DNA of 48,626 bases, taken from the NCBI RefSeq assembly GCF_029975155.1, contig NZ_JARKPQ010000270.1, forward strand, positions 1-48,626, given 5' to 3'. Positions 24,887 to 32,286 of the stretch are shown piece by piece. Position 1 is the stretch's first letter. Each line of letters starts with the position of its first letter. The notes beneath the pieces are model-generated. The model searched no databases. It saw nothing but the letters and a program-made list of their open reading frames with translations, and was not told the DNA's origin. The DNA comes from Propionicimonas sp. GTDB taxonomy: Bacteria > Actinomycetota > Actinomycetes > Propionibacteriales > Propionibacteriaceae. Position numbers and translations under genes: made by a program.

Positions 24887-27481
24887 ATGGACGTGAGCTT
24901 CCCCGACGTGGCCGACCTGGCCGCCGTCCCCACCGGGGACATGCCAGGCGACAAGGTCCAGATCACCGAGAGCCACGTCGCCAAGGCCAGGATCGTCTTC
25001 CCCGAGCTCTGGCGACTCCTCGAACCCCTGCTGGCCGACGGCGGCCGGGCGGTGGTCGCGGTCTGCGGCGGCTCCGGCGTGGGCAAGTCCGAGACCGGCT
25101 CGCTGCTGGCGTACGGACTGAACGCGCACGGCGTGGGTGCGTACGTGCTCTCTGGCGACAACTACCCGCGCCGGATCCCGTCCGCCAACGATGCCGAGCG
25201 GCTGCGCACCTACCGCGTGGGCGGGGTGCAGGGCCTGGTGGCCGCCGGCGCCTACACCGGGCAGGTGCGTGCCGAGCTGGCCGAGCTGCAGGCCGCCGAC
25301 CGGGACGCCGCGCCGGCCGAGGCGGCCGCCCACCCGTGGCTCGCCACCTACCAGAAGGCCGCCCGGAAGGCGCTCGCCGGCTACCTCGGCAGCCCGGCCG
25401 AGACCGACTTCGACGAGGTGAACCGCATCCTGGCCGCCTTTCGCGCCGGCGCGCCGGAGCTCACCCTCAAGCGGATGGGACGCACCCCGGACGAGCTCTG
25501 GTACGAGGCCGTGGACGTCCGCGACGTCCGCGTCCTCGTCGTGGAGTGGACGCACGGCAACTCCGACCATCTCGTCGGCGTGGACGTCCCGATCCTGCTG
25601 AACAGCACCCCCGAGGAGACGCTCGCCCACCGCAGGTCCCGCAGCCGGGACGGCGCGGTCGACAGCCCGTTCACCACGGCCGTCCTCGAGCTCGAGCAGG
25701 CGAAGCTGCATGCCCAGGCGCCCAAGGCGAAGCTGATCGTCGCCAAGTCCGGCGAACTGCTCGACTACGACGGCTACCTGAGGGCGATGGGTGCCGACCT
25801 GCCGGGGTACGGGCCGATGCTGAACGTTTACCCCGACAGCATCGGCGGCACGCTGGCCGGGCTGGTCGCTTTCGTCCGGCGCCCCGAACTCACGGACGCG
25901 TTCCGCTCCGCCTATCTCCTGCCCAGCGTGTTCAACACCGACCTCGACCGCGGCTTCTCGGTGATCGACTACGAGTTGTCCGAGCAGTTCGCGACCCGCG
26001 CCGACCTGGACGCCCTCGCCGACGCCGGGATCGAGGCGAAGTTCGACTTCATCCTCAATCACGCCTCGGTGCTGTCGCCGCAGTTCCAGGACATCCTGGT
26101 CAACGGCGAGCGCTCGGCCTATGCCGACTTCTTCATCGACTGGAACGCCTTCTGGGCCGGGCACGGCACGATGACCGACGAGGGATACGTCCAGCCCGAT
26201 GCCGAGCTGATCACCGACATGTTCTTCCGCAAGCCGGGGCTGCCGATCCTGATGGTGCGACTGCCGGACGGGCGCGAGGTGCCCTACTGGAACACCTTCT
26301 ACCAGGAGGTCCGCTACACCGCGCCGGACACCCAGCACCTGATGAAGGCCACCGGTCTGCAGTACGGACGGGCGGAGGTCCTCGCCGGCCGGCTCGCGGC
26401 GGCGCTCGCGTCCGGTGGGCGTCCGGGGGAGGCCGACTTCACTGGCTTCGAGCAGGTGCGGGACGCGGTCGTCGACCTCGTGGAGGCGAACCGGACCTAC
26501 CTCGGCCAGATGGACCTGAACATCAACTCGCCGCTGGTCTGGGACTTCTACGCGGACACCCTCGACAAGCTCGCCGGCTACGGCGCACAGATCGTCCGGC
26601 TGGACGCCTTCGCCTACGCGCCGAAGGAACCGGGGGCGAAGAACTTCCTCAACGACCCGGGGACGTGGGAGCTGCTGGCCAGGGTGAAGCGGCTCGCCGA
26701 TCGCCGCGGCCTGCTGCTGCTGCCCGAGATCCACTCCACGTACGCCGAGGGGATCCACGAGGTGATCGCCTCGAAGGGCTTCCTGACCTACGACTTCTTC
26801 CTGCCCGGACTGCTGATCGACGCGTTCGAGAGCCGGGATGCGTCCACGCTGAAGCGGTGGATCGGGGAGCTGCTGGCCAAGGGCATCCGGACGGTGAACA
26901 TGCTGGGCTGCCACGACGGCATCCCGCTGCTCGACCTGAAGGGCCTGCTGGACGAGGAGCGCATCCAGGCGCTGATCGCCACGATCGTCGGCCGTGGCGG
27001 CTACGTGAAGGATCTGCACGGCGCGAAGAACATGTACTACCAGGTCAACGCGACGTACTACAGCGCGCTGGGGGAGAGCGACGCCCGGCTGCTGCTGGCC
27101 CGGGCCGTGCAGCTGTTCATGCCCGGCAAGCCGCAGGTCTGGTACCTCGATCTGCTCGCTGGGGCGAACGACCACGACGCGGTCGCGAAGGCCGGACCCG
27201 GCGGTCACAAGGAGATCAACCGCACCAACCTCTCCGCCGAGGACGCGGCGTCCCGGCTGGCGTGGCCCGTGGTGGCCCGCCAGCTCGAGCTGCTGCGCTT
27301 CCGCAGCACCTTCGGCGCCTTCGGCTGGGACGCCGCCTGCGAGATCGCCGACACCGAGTCGGGCCGGCTGCTGATCACCTGGCGCAAGGACGGACTGTCC
27401 GCCACCCTCGACGCCGACCTCGCCGCCGAGACCTTCACGATCACCGCCACCGACGCCAACGGCGCCACCCGCACGATCTGA
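24887..27481 (+). CDS. P-loop kinase - GH13_18 (sucrose-phosphorylase-like) fusion protein
   Basis: 864 aa, single open frame, SD GAGGAG upstream. Residues 1-295: nucleoside/sugar-kinase-type P-loop domain with Walker A GGSGVGKS (61-68), SGDNYPRR (89-96) and VVEWTHGNSD (218-227). Residues about 310-864: GH13 subfamily 18 phosphorylase with FDFILNHAS, nucleophile Asp573 (RLDAFAYA), acid/base Glu614 (PEIHSTY) and third acid Asp677 (CHDGIP), plus NATYYSALGESD and PGKPQVWYLDLLAG. About 60 extra residues (480-540) precede QMDLNINSPLVWDFY. The CHDGIP loop is nearer sucrose-6-phosphate phosphorylases than plain sucrose phosphorylases. Likely reaction: phosphorolysis of an alpha-glucoside to glucose 1-phosphate, with phosphorylation of a product or substrate by the kinase; substrates unknown. 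Confidence 0.85.
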   Translation: MDVSFPDVADLAAVPTGDMPGDKVQITESHVAKARIVFPELWRLLEPLLADGGRAVVAVCGGSGVGKSETGSLLAYGLNAHGVGAYVLSGDNYPRRIPSANDAERLRTYRVGGVQGLVAAGAYTGQVRAELAELQAADRDAAPAEAAAHPWLATYQKAARKALAGYLGSPAETDFDEVNRILAAFRAGAPELTLKRMGRTPDELWYEAVDVRDVRVLVVEWTHGNSDHLVGVDVPILLNSTPEETLAHRRSRSRDGAVDSPFTTAVLELEQAKLHAQAPKAKLIVAKSGELLDYDGYLRAMGADLPGYGPMLNVYPDSIGGTLAGLVAFVRRPELTDAFRSAYLLPSVFNTDLDRGFSVIDYELSEQFATRADLDALADAGIEAKFDFILNHASVLSPQFQDILVNGERSAYADFFIDWNAFWAGHGTMTDEGYVQPDAELITDMFFRKPGLPILMVRLPDGREVPYWNTFYQEVRYTAPDTQHLMKATGLQYGRAEVLAGRLAAALASGGRPGEADFTGFEQVRDAVVDLVEANRTYLGQMDLNINSPLVWDFYADTLDKLAGYGAQIVRLDAFAYAPKEPGAKNFLNDPGTWELLARVKRLADRRGLLLLPEIHSTYAEGIHEVIASKGFLTYDFFLPGLLIDAFESRDASTLKRWIGELLAKGIRTVNMLGCHDGIPLLDLKGLLDEERIQALIATIVGRGGYVKDLHGAKNMYYQVNATYYSALGESDARLLLARAVQLFMPGKPQVWYLDLLAGANDHDAVAKAGPGGHKEINRTNLSAEDAASRLAWPVVARQLELLRFRSTFGAFGWDAACEIADTESGRLLITWRKDGLSATLDADLAAETFTITATDANGATRTI

Positions 27482-27483
27482 CC

Positions 27484-27790
27484 AGGTCGAGCACGTCTCG
27501 ACAAGCTCGACGAGCGATTTCGAGGAAGGAGCGAGCGGCCAAACCGGTCCCTGAGGAGCGAGCGCCCGCGTTGGGCGCCGCCCTGTCGTCGTCCCTTCCC
27601 CGTCATTCCGGGCTTGACCCGGGATCCCCGGTGGTTGCGTCGTCACGCCGGTGCGGGGATCCCGGCGTGCGCCGGGATGACGGGTGGGTCCCTGAGGAGC
27701 GAGCGCCAGTCTTCCCAATCGGTCCCTGAGGAGCGAGCGCCAGTCTTCCCAATCGGTCCCTGAGGAGCGAGCGCCAGCGAGCGTCACGAA
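27484..27790. repeat. Mixed repeat cluster in 323-bp intergenic region
   Basis: No gene seen. In order: a 'GTCTCGACAAGCTCGAC' repeat (27484-27516); one GGTCCCTGAGGAGCGAGCGC unit (27546); two CCCGG-dyad REPs (27601-27630 and 27655-27682); then three GGTCCCTGAGGAGCGAGCGC units at 27687, 27721 and 27755, with an exact 34-bp period for the first two. Lies between convergent genes. Confidence 0.85.
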
Positions 27791-27804
27791 GGGCGCCCCT
27801 GCCC

Positions 27805-28236
27805 TCACGATGAACAGCTGGCGGCTCCGAAGAGCCGCAGCAACACTGCGGGCACCACCAACAGCGCGGCCGACAGGACGCTGCCGAGGTCGGCAGCACT
27901 CCGTCCGAGCAGGACGATTGCGACGACGGTCAGCACCGCGGGCATGGCCGCGCAGCTGCTCGCCTCGCCCCGGACTCCGCGGGCCGGCAGATAGCTCGCC
28001 CCGACCAGGGCAGCCACCGCGGAGAACCCGACCAGGACGGCGAGGATCGCCGGATCGCCGGGCCAGCCGGTGAGCCCCATGCTGAGCGGGATCAGTCCGG
28101 CGAACAGGGCGGCGGCCAGCAGGGTGTGCCGGCCGGTCCAGGCGGCCCGCCAGTACGCGACTCCCGCTGTTCGTGCCGGTGCCACGGCTCCGGGGGCTCG
28201 CTGCACCCGCCGGAAGAACTCCTCCGGCGCGCTCAC
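27805..28236 (-). CDS. Small membrane protein (four-helix), partner of Cys-rich mini-protein
   Basis: 143 aa. N-terminal basic segment (EEFFRRVQRAP), then four hydrophobic helices (about 38-55, 60-80, 93-113 and 118-138) and Cys-bearing loops (GEASSCAAMP, final AASCSS). GTG start overlapping the stop of the Cys-rich gene (GTGA), so the two are translationally coupled. Family not recognised. Control by the CsoR/CstR-like operator upstream suggests a role in copper or reactive-sulfur handling, an inference from context only. Confidence 0.7.
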   Translation of the reverse strand: MSAPEEFFRRVQRAPGAVAPARTAGVAYWRAAWTGRHTLLAAALFAGLIPLSMGLTGWPGDPAILAVLVGFSAVAALVGASYLPARGVRGEASSCAAMPAVLTVVAIVLLGRSAADLGSVLSAALLVVPAVLLRLFGAASCSS

Positions 28237-28406
28237 TGCGCGGTACCGTACGGGCTGCGCGGATACCAGAGGGCCGGACGGACGGGCGCGTGCGCGCATC
28301 CGCAACGCTGTTCCTCCGGCACGAGCGCGAGAACCTCCTCCACGTGCATCCCGCAGCCGCGCCACGTCGTCCTGCCGCAGTGGGTGCAGACCGCCGGATT
28401 GCACAT
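28233..28406 (-). CDS. Cys-rich zinc-ribbon-like mini-protein
   Basis: 57 aa: starts MCNPAVCTHCGRTTWRGCG, then MHVEEVLALVPEEQRCGCAH. Cysteines at 2, 7, 10, 18, 35 and 37 form CxxC and CxC pairs, suited to a metal site. The motif 'CxxCGxTTWxGCGxHVxxV' recurs in small actinobacterial proteins (from memory). Weak SD GCGAGG. It lies 31 bp behind a 16-bp CsoR/CstR-type palindrome and overlaps the membrane gene. Too short for normal gene calls; supported by codon pattern, motif and GTGA overlap. Confidence 0.75.
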   Translation of the reverse strand: MCNPAVCTHCGRTTWRGCGMHVEEVLALVPEEQRCGCAHAPVRPALWYPRSPYGTAQ

Positions 28407-28436
28407 GGTTGACGTCCTCGCTGTGAAGATTGACCA

Positions 28437-28452
28437 ATACCCCTAGGGGTAT
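28437..28452 (-). promoter_or_regulatory. CsoR/CstR-type operator
   Basis: ATACCCCTAGGGGTAT is a perfect 16-bp palindrome (TACCC-N4-GGGTA) upstream of the Cys-rich gene. It matches the known binding pattern of copper-sensing CsoR and persulfide-sensing CstR repressors. TTGATA on the minus strand (28455-28460) may be the -35. No csoR gene is in the window. Confidence 0.65.
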
Positions 28453-28486
28453 CCTATCAACAACCCCGCCAGTTCACTGACCCACC

Positions 28487-28539
28487 GTTCGTCCAGCTTG
28501 TCGAGACGTGGCGAGGGTCTCGACAAGCTCGACCAACGG
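28487..28539. repeat. Inverted 'GTCTCGACAAGCTCGACC' repeat
   Basis: Arms CGTTCGTCCAGCTTGTCGAGAC and its near complement, with an 8-bp loop, followed to 28589 by further partial copies (CGACCAACGGTT, CGACCAGCGG). It follows the mmsA stop and lies before the CsoR-like operator; it may end mmsA transcription. Confidence 0.75.
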
Positions 28540-28589
28540 TTTGGTGGGAGCGACCAACGGTTGGATGGTGGCGACCAGCGGTAGACGAG

Positions 28590-30098
28590 TCAGTTGTTCT
28601 GCGGGAAGCCCAGGGAGAGGCCGCGGTGGCTGGGGTCGGGCCAGCGGCGGGTCACGGTCTTCGAGCGGGTGTAGAAGTGGACGCCCTCGGTGCCGTGGGC
28701 GTGGGAGTCGCCGAACAGCGAGTTCTTCCAGCCGCCGAACGAGTAGTAGGCCATCGGCACGGGCACCGGCACGTTGATGCCGACCATGCCCGCCTCCACC
28801 TCGATCTCGAACTTGCGGGCCGCGCCGCCGTCGTTGGTGAAGATCACCGAGCCGTTGCCGTACTCGTTGGCGTTGATCAGGGACAGGCCCTCCTCGAAGC
28901 CCGCCACGCGCACCACCGACAGCACCGGGCCGAAGATCTCGTCGGTGTAGATGCTCATCTCCGTGCCGACGTTGTCGAACAGCGTCGGGCCCACGTAGTA
29001 CCCGTCCACATCGCCGTCGAACGGGCCCTCGCGCCCGTCGATCACCAGGCTCGCGCCAGCGGCGTCCCCCGCCTCGATGTAGCCGACGATCCGGTCGCGG
29101 GACTGCTCGGTGACGATCGGGCCCATGTCGGCGCTGCCGGTGCCGTCGCCGGTCCTCAGCGTCCGGACGCGCTCGGCGATCTTCGCCACGAGGGCGTCCG
29201 CGACCGAATCCACCGCGAGCACCACCGACACCGCCATGCACCGCTCGCCGGCCGAGCCGTAGGCGCCGCTGACGGCCGCGTCCGCGGCGAGGTCGAGATC
29301 GGCGTCCGGCAGTACGAGCATGTGGTTCTTCGCGCCGCCGAGGGCCTGGATGCGCTTGCCGTTCGCCGTGCCGCGCTCGTACACGTAGCGGGCGATCGGG
29401 GTCGAACCGACGAACGAGATCGCCCTCACCTCCGGGTTGTCGAGCAGCGCGTCCACGGCCTCCTTGTCGCCGTGCACCACGTTGATGACGCCCGCGGGCA
29501 GGCCGGCCTCACGCCACAGCTCGGCGATCGCGTTGACCGCGGACGGATCCTTCTCCGACGGCTTGATGATCACGGCGTTGCCGGCCGCGATCGCGATCGG
29601 CACGAACCACATCGGCACCATCGCCGGGAAGTTGAACGGCGAGATCACGCCCACCACGCCGAGGGGCTGCAGCAGCGAGTAGGAGTCGACGCTGGTCGAC
29701 ACGCTCTCCGAGTGGCCGCCCTTCAGCAGGTGCGGGATGCCGCAGGCGAACTCGACGACCTCGAGGCCGCGGGTGACCTCGCCGAGGGCGTCCGCGACGG
29801 TCTTGCCGTGCTCGGAGGTGATGATCTCCGCGATCCGCTGCCGGTTGGCGTTGAGCAGCTCGCGGAACGCGAACAGCACCCGTCCGCGCCGGGTCATCGA
29901 GGTGGCCGCCCAGCCGACCGCGGCCTCGGCGGCCCGGGCTACGACCTCGTCGACCAGGTCCTTCGAGGCCAGGTCGACCGCGCCCGTCTGGCGGCCAGTG
30001 GCCGGGTTGAACACCGGGGCGGTGCGCTCGGACGTGCCGGTCCAGTACTCGTGGCCGATCAGGTGGGTGATGCGCTGTATCGTGGAAGTCTCAGTCAT
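28590..30098 (-). CDS. mmsA: CoA-acylating methylmalonate-semialdehyde dehydrogenase
   Basis: 502 aa, aldehyde dehydrogenase superfamily. NAD-binding segments PFNFPAMVPMWFVPIAI and IIKPSEKDPSA, a catalytic Cys in AYGSAGERCMAVSV, and the late motif SGPVLSV-like DEIFGPVLSVVRV. ERCMA is characteristic of the MmsA/IolA group, which converts (methyl)malonate semialdehyde to propionyl- or acetyl-CoA with CO2 release in valine or myo-inositol catabolism. No other valine or inositol gene is near. The promoter is leaderless (TAACAT plus six bases) and shares an operator with divergent mog. Confidence 0.94.
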   Translation of the reverse strand: MTETSTIQRITHLIGHEYWTGTSERTAPVFNPATGRQTGAVDLASKDLVDEVVARAAEAAVGWAATSMTRRGRVLFAFRELLNANRQRIAEIITSEHGKTVADALGEVTRGLEVVEFACGIPHLLKGGHSESVSTSVDSYSLLQPLGVVGVISPFNFPAMVPMWFVPIAIAAGNAVIIKPSEKDPSAVNAIAELWREAGLPAGVINVVHGDKEAVDALLDNPEVRAISFVGSTPIARYVYERGTANGKRIQALGGAKNHMLVLPDADLDLAADAAVSGAYGSAGERCMAVSVVLAVDSVADALVAKIAERVRTLRTGDGTGSADMGPIVTEQSRDRIVGYIEAGDAAGASLVIDGREGPFDGDVDGYYVGPTLFDNVGTEMSIYTDEIFGPVLSVVRVAGFEEGLSLINANEYGNGSVIFTNDGGAARKFEIEVEAGMVGINVPVPVPMAYYSFGGWKNSLFGDSHAHGTEGVHFYTRSKTVTRRWPDPSHRGLSLGFPQNN

Positions 30099-30104
30099 GA
30101 TCTA

Positions 30105-30157
30105 ATGTTAGCACAAAGTACCCTAGGGGGTATAAGTACGTAGCCGGACGATAGTCT
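30105..30157. promoter_or_regulatory. Divergent leaderless mmsA/mog promoters with shared CsoR/CstR-like operator
   Basis: Minus-strand -10 TAACAT (30105-30110) ends six bases from the mmsA ATG. Plus-strand -10 TAGTCT (30152-30157) ends six bases from the mog ATG. Between them, TACCCTAGGGGGTA (30119-30132) has the same TACCC-N4-GGGTA form as the operator at 28437. It covers the expected -35 region of both promoters. Confidence 0.6.
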
Positions 30158-30163
30158 GCGCAC

Positions 30164-30658
30164 ATGGACGCTGCCCCTCTGGTCGCCACGGTCATCACGG
30201 TTTCCGACGAGGTCGCCTCGGGCGTGGACGAGAACCGTGCCGGCCCGGTCGCCGTCGACCTGCTGGGAGCGCACGACGTGGCCGCCGACCTGGTGGTCGT
30301 ACCCGACCGCGTCGAGTCCATCCAGGCTGCGATCCGGGCCGCGATCACCGCCGGCTCACGGGTGGTGATCACCAGCGGCGGGACGGGCATCGGGCCGAGC
30401 GACGTCACGGTGGACGCGGTCGTGCCTCTGCTGGACTACCAGGTGCCCGGCATCTGCGAGGAGATCCGGCGGCGCGGTGCGGCCCATGTCGCGTCCGCCC
30501 TCGTCTCCCGCGAGGTGGCCGGGGTCATCCTCGGCCGGCCGTCCACGTTCCTTCTGACCGCGCCGGGATCGCGCGGCGGGGTGAAGGACGCGATCGGCGT
30601 GGTCGGTCCGCTGCTCGCCCACATCGTCGCCCAGCTGGACGGCGCCGGGCACATCTGA
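30164..30658 (+). CDS. mog: Molybdopterin adenylyltransferase / MoaB-Mog family protein
   Basis: 164 aa. The MoCF-binding fold with the signature SGGTGIGPSDVT (residues 70-81) and PGSRGGVKDAIG. Members adenylylate molybdopterin before Mo insertion by MoeA. Leaderless ATG. Upstream it shares a CsoR-like operator with mmsA; downstream lies a P450 gene, with a 59-bp gap. It is separate from the main Moco cluster at 42335-47623 by the nar operon. Confidence 0.92.
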   Translation: MDAAPLVATVITVSDEVASGVDENRAGPVAVDLLGAHDVAADLVVVPDRVESIQAAIRAAITAGSRVVITSGGTGIGPSDVTVDAVVPLLDYQVPGICEEIRRRGAAHVASALVSREVAGVILGRPSTFLLTAPGSRGGVKDAIGVVGPLLAHIVAQLDGAGHI

Positions 30659-30717
30659 CGGCGGGCGTCCCCCGCGGCCAGCGGGTACCTGCAACGGCGA
30701 ACCACGAAGGAGGCACC

Positions 30718-31836
30718 GTGCTCGACGACGATCCCCGGCTCACCTACGACCGGGCAAGGGAGGCGCCGCTCGCCAGGGACGCCAGGGGCCGCTGGCTGGT
30801 CTGCCGGCACGCCGATGTCGTGGCCGCTGCGACCAACCCGCAAGACTTCTCCAGCGCGGTGTCCCGCTTCCTGCAGGTGCCGAACGGCCTGGACAGCGCC
30901 CCGCACGCCGCCGCGCGGGCACTGCTCGACCCGTTCTTCGCGCCCGAACGGATGGCCGGGCTGAGGCCCGTCCTCGAGCGGGTCGCGGCCGGCGTGCTGG
31001 ACGAGGTGCCGCCGGGCGCCGAGGTGGACGCGGTCGGCGAGCTCGGGGCGCGGTACGCCGTCCGTGCGCAGTCGGCGTGGCTGGGCTGGCCGGCGTCCCT
31101 GGAGGGCACCCTGCTGGAGTGGATGGACGCCAACCACGTCGCGTCCCGCTCCGGCGATCTCTCTCGCACGGCCGCGGTGGCGGCCGAGTTCGACACCCTG
31201 ACGAGGGCTCTGCTCGACGAGCGCAGGGACGCCGGTGCCGCTGCGCCCGACGACGTCACCACCGAACTCGTCCGGCTGCAGGACGCCGACGGGGCGGGCC
31301 TGTCCGACGACGTCCTGGTCTCGGTGCTCCGGAACTGGACGGGCGGCGATCTCGGCTCGATCGCGCTGTGCGTGGGCGTCCTGCTGCACTGGCTGGCGGT
31401 TCACCCCGAACTCGCCGAGCAGCTGGCACACGCCGACGATGCCGAGGTGGCCGCTGCGATCGACGAGGTGCTGCGGATCGACGACCCGTTCGTGTCGAAC
31501 CGGCGCAGGGCCGTCCGCGACGTCGTGCTGGGCGAGGTCACCATCCCCGCCGGCGACGTCGTCGTCCTGAACTGGACGGCGGCCAACCGCGACCCGCGGG
31601 TGTTCGACGACCCCGAGGCGTTCGACCCGCACGCGCACGCGGCGGACAATCTTGTCTACGGGATCGGCCCCCACGTCTGCCCAGGTCGCCCGCTGGCCAC
31701 GCTCGAACTGCTGGTGTTCGTCCGCGCCGTCCTCGCCAGGGCGGACGTGTGCCTAGCCGAGGGCCAGGCGCCCGAGCGCGAGCACCCGCCCGTCGGCGGC
31801 TACCACCGCGTCCCGGTCGTCCTCACCCCCCGCTGA
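30718..31836 (+). CDS. Cytochrome P450 with atypical I-helix
   Basis: 372 aa, short bacterial P450. Heme thiolate Cys321 in GIGPHVCPGRPLA, ExxR at Glu250-Arg253 and PERF-like RDPRVFDDPEAFDP. The I-helix region reads NWTGGDLGSIALC (206-218): where most P450s have A/G-Gx-(D/E)-T, here the acid-alcohol pair is replaced by Leu212-Gly213. GTG start with strong SD GAAGGAGG. Probably follows mog in the same transcript. Substrate unknown; the missing pair suggests unusual oxygen activation, peroxide use or a reductase role. Confidence 0.92.
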   Translation: MLDDDPRLTYDRAREAPLARDARGRWLVCRHADVVAAATNPQDFSSAVSRFLQVPNGLDSAPHAAARALLDPFFAPERMAGLRPVLERVAAGVLDEVPPGAEVDAVGELGARYAVRAQSAWLGWPASLEGTLLEWMDANHVASRSGDLSRTAAVAAEFDTLTRALLDERRDAGAAAPDDVTTELVRLQDADGAGLSDDVLVSVLRNWTGGDLGSIALCVGVLLHWLAVHPELAEQLAHADDAEVAAAIDEVLRIDDPFVSNRRRAVRDVVLGEVTIPAGDVVVLNWTAANRDPRVFDDPEAFDPHAHAADNLVYGIGPHVCPGRPLATLELLVFVRAVLARADVCLAEGQAPEREHPPVGGYHRVPVVLTPR

Positions 31837-31877
31837 TCATCGGGGACGGTTCCTCTCTCGGTCCACCAACCCGCATC

Positions 31878-31910
31878 TGAACAGAAAGGGGACGGGTCCC
31901 TTACCGTTCA
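31878..31910. repeat. 33-bp palindromic REP-like repeat (third copy)
   Basis: Same sequence as 12238-12270 except one base (TTACC for TTTCC). Located 41 bp after the P450 stop, so it may act as its terminator. Confidence 0.85.
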
Positions 31911-31952
31911 TCTCGCCTCAGCTCGGCTGGGAGGCGGGTCAGGCCGGATGAG

Positions 31953-32114
31953 TGCCAGCTTTCCCGGCACTGCCGGGTCGGCTCGCGCATCGGGCCGCGA
32001 TGACTGCCACGTTCCCCGGCATATGCGGCCCGAAAGCGGCTTCGTATGCCGGGGAACCTGGCAGCCGGCCGCGGACCAGCCCGGAACAGCCGCCACAACC
32101 CGAGAAAGCTGGCA
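31953..32114. repeat. Nested double-hairpin palindrome
   Basis: Outer arms TGCCAGCTTTCCCGG (31953-31967) and CCGAGAAAGCTGGCA (32100-32114) pair in 14 of 15 bases. Inside, CTGCCA + TTCCCCGGCATA (32004-32023) pairs with TATGCCGGGGAA + TGGCAG (32045-32064). All four arms share TGCCA-N2-TTyCCCGGCA, so they are one repeat unit used four times. No ORF is supported. It is within the 450-bp gap (31837-32286) between convergent P450 and narK genes. Confidence 0.75.
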
Positions 32115-32168
32115 GTCACCGACGGCCCGGTCCGGTGCGACCGGTCCCCCGAGGGCGCGTCGAGTGGT

Positions 32169-32200
32169 GGCGGAAAAGGGGTCTGTCCCCATTTTCCGCC
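32169..32200. repeat. GGGGTCTGTCCCC-type palindrome
   Basis: GGCGGAAAA GGGG TCTGT CCCC A TTTTCCGCC: 13 paired bases with one bulge. This core is, as far as I recall, one of the most widely found short palindromes in bacteria. It is distinct in sequence from the 33-bp family but similar in design. Confidence 0.75.
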
Positions 32201-32214
32201 GGACCGAACGACAA

Positions 32215-32276
32215 AGGCTGCCGAAAGCGGCCCAGGCTGCCGAACCTTCGGCAGCTTCGGCAACTCTCGGCAGCCT
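32215..32276 (-). terminator. Nested hairpin after the nar operon
   Basis: Inner stem GCTGCCGAA/TTCGGCAGC (32236-32244/32247-32255) inside outer arms AGGCTGCCGA/TCGGCAGCCT (32215-32224/32267-32276). It starts 10 bp beyond the stop of the last nar gene. No T-tract. Likely the transcription end of narGHJI-narK-narK. Confidence 0.55.
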
Positions 32277-32286
32277 CTGGTGTCCG

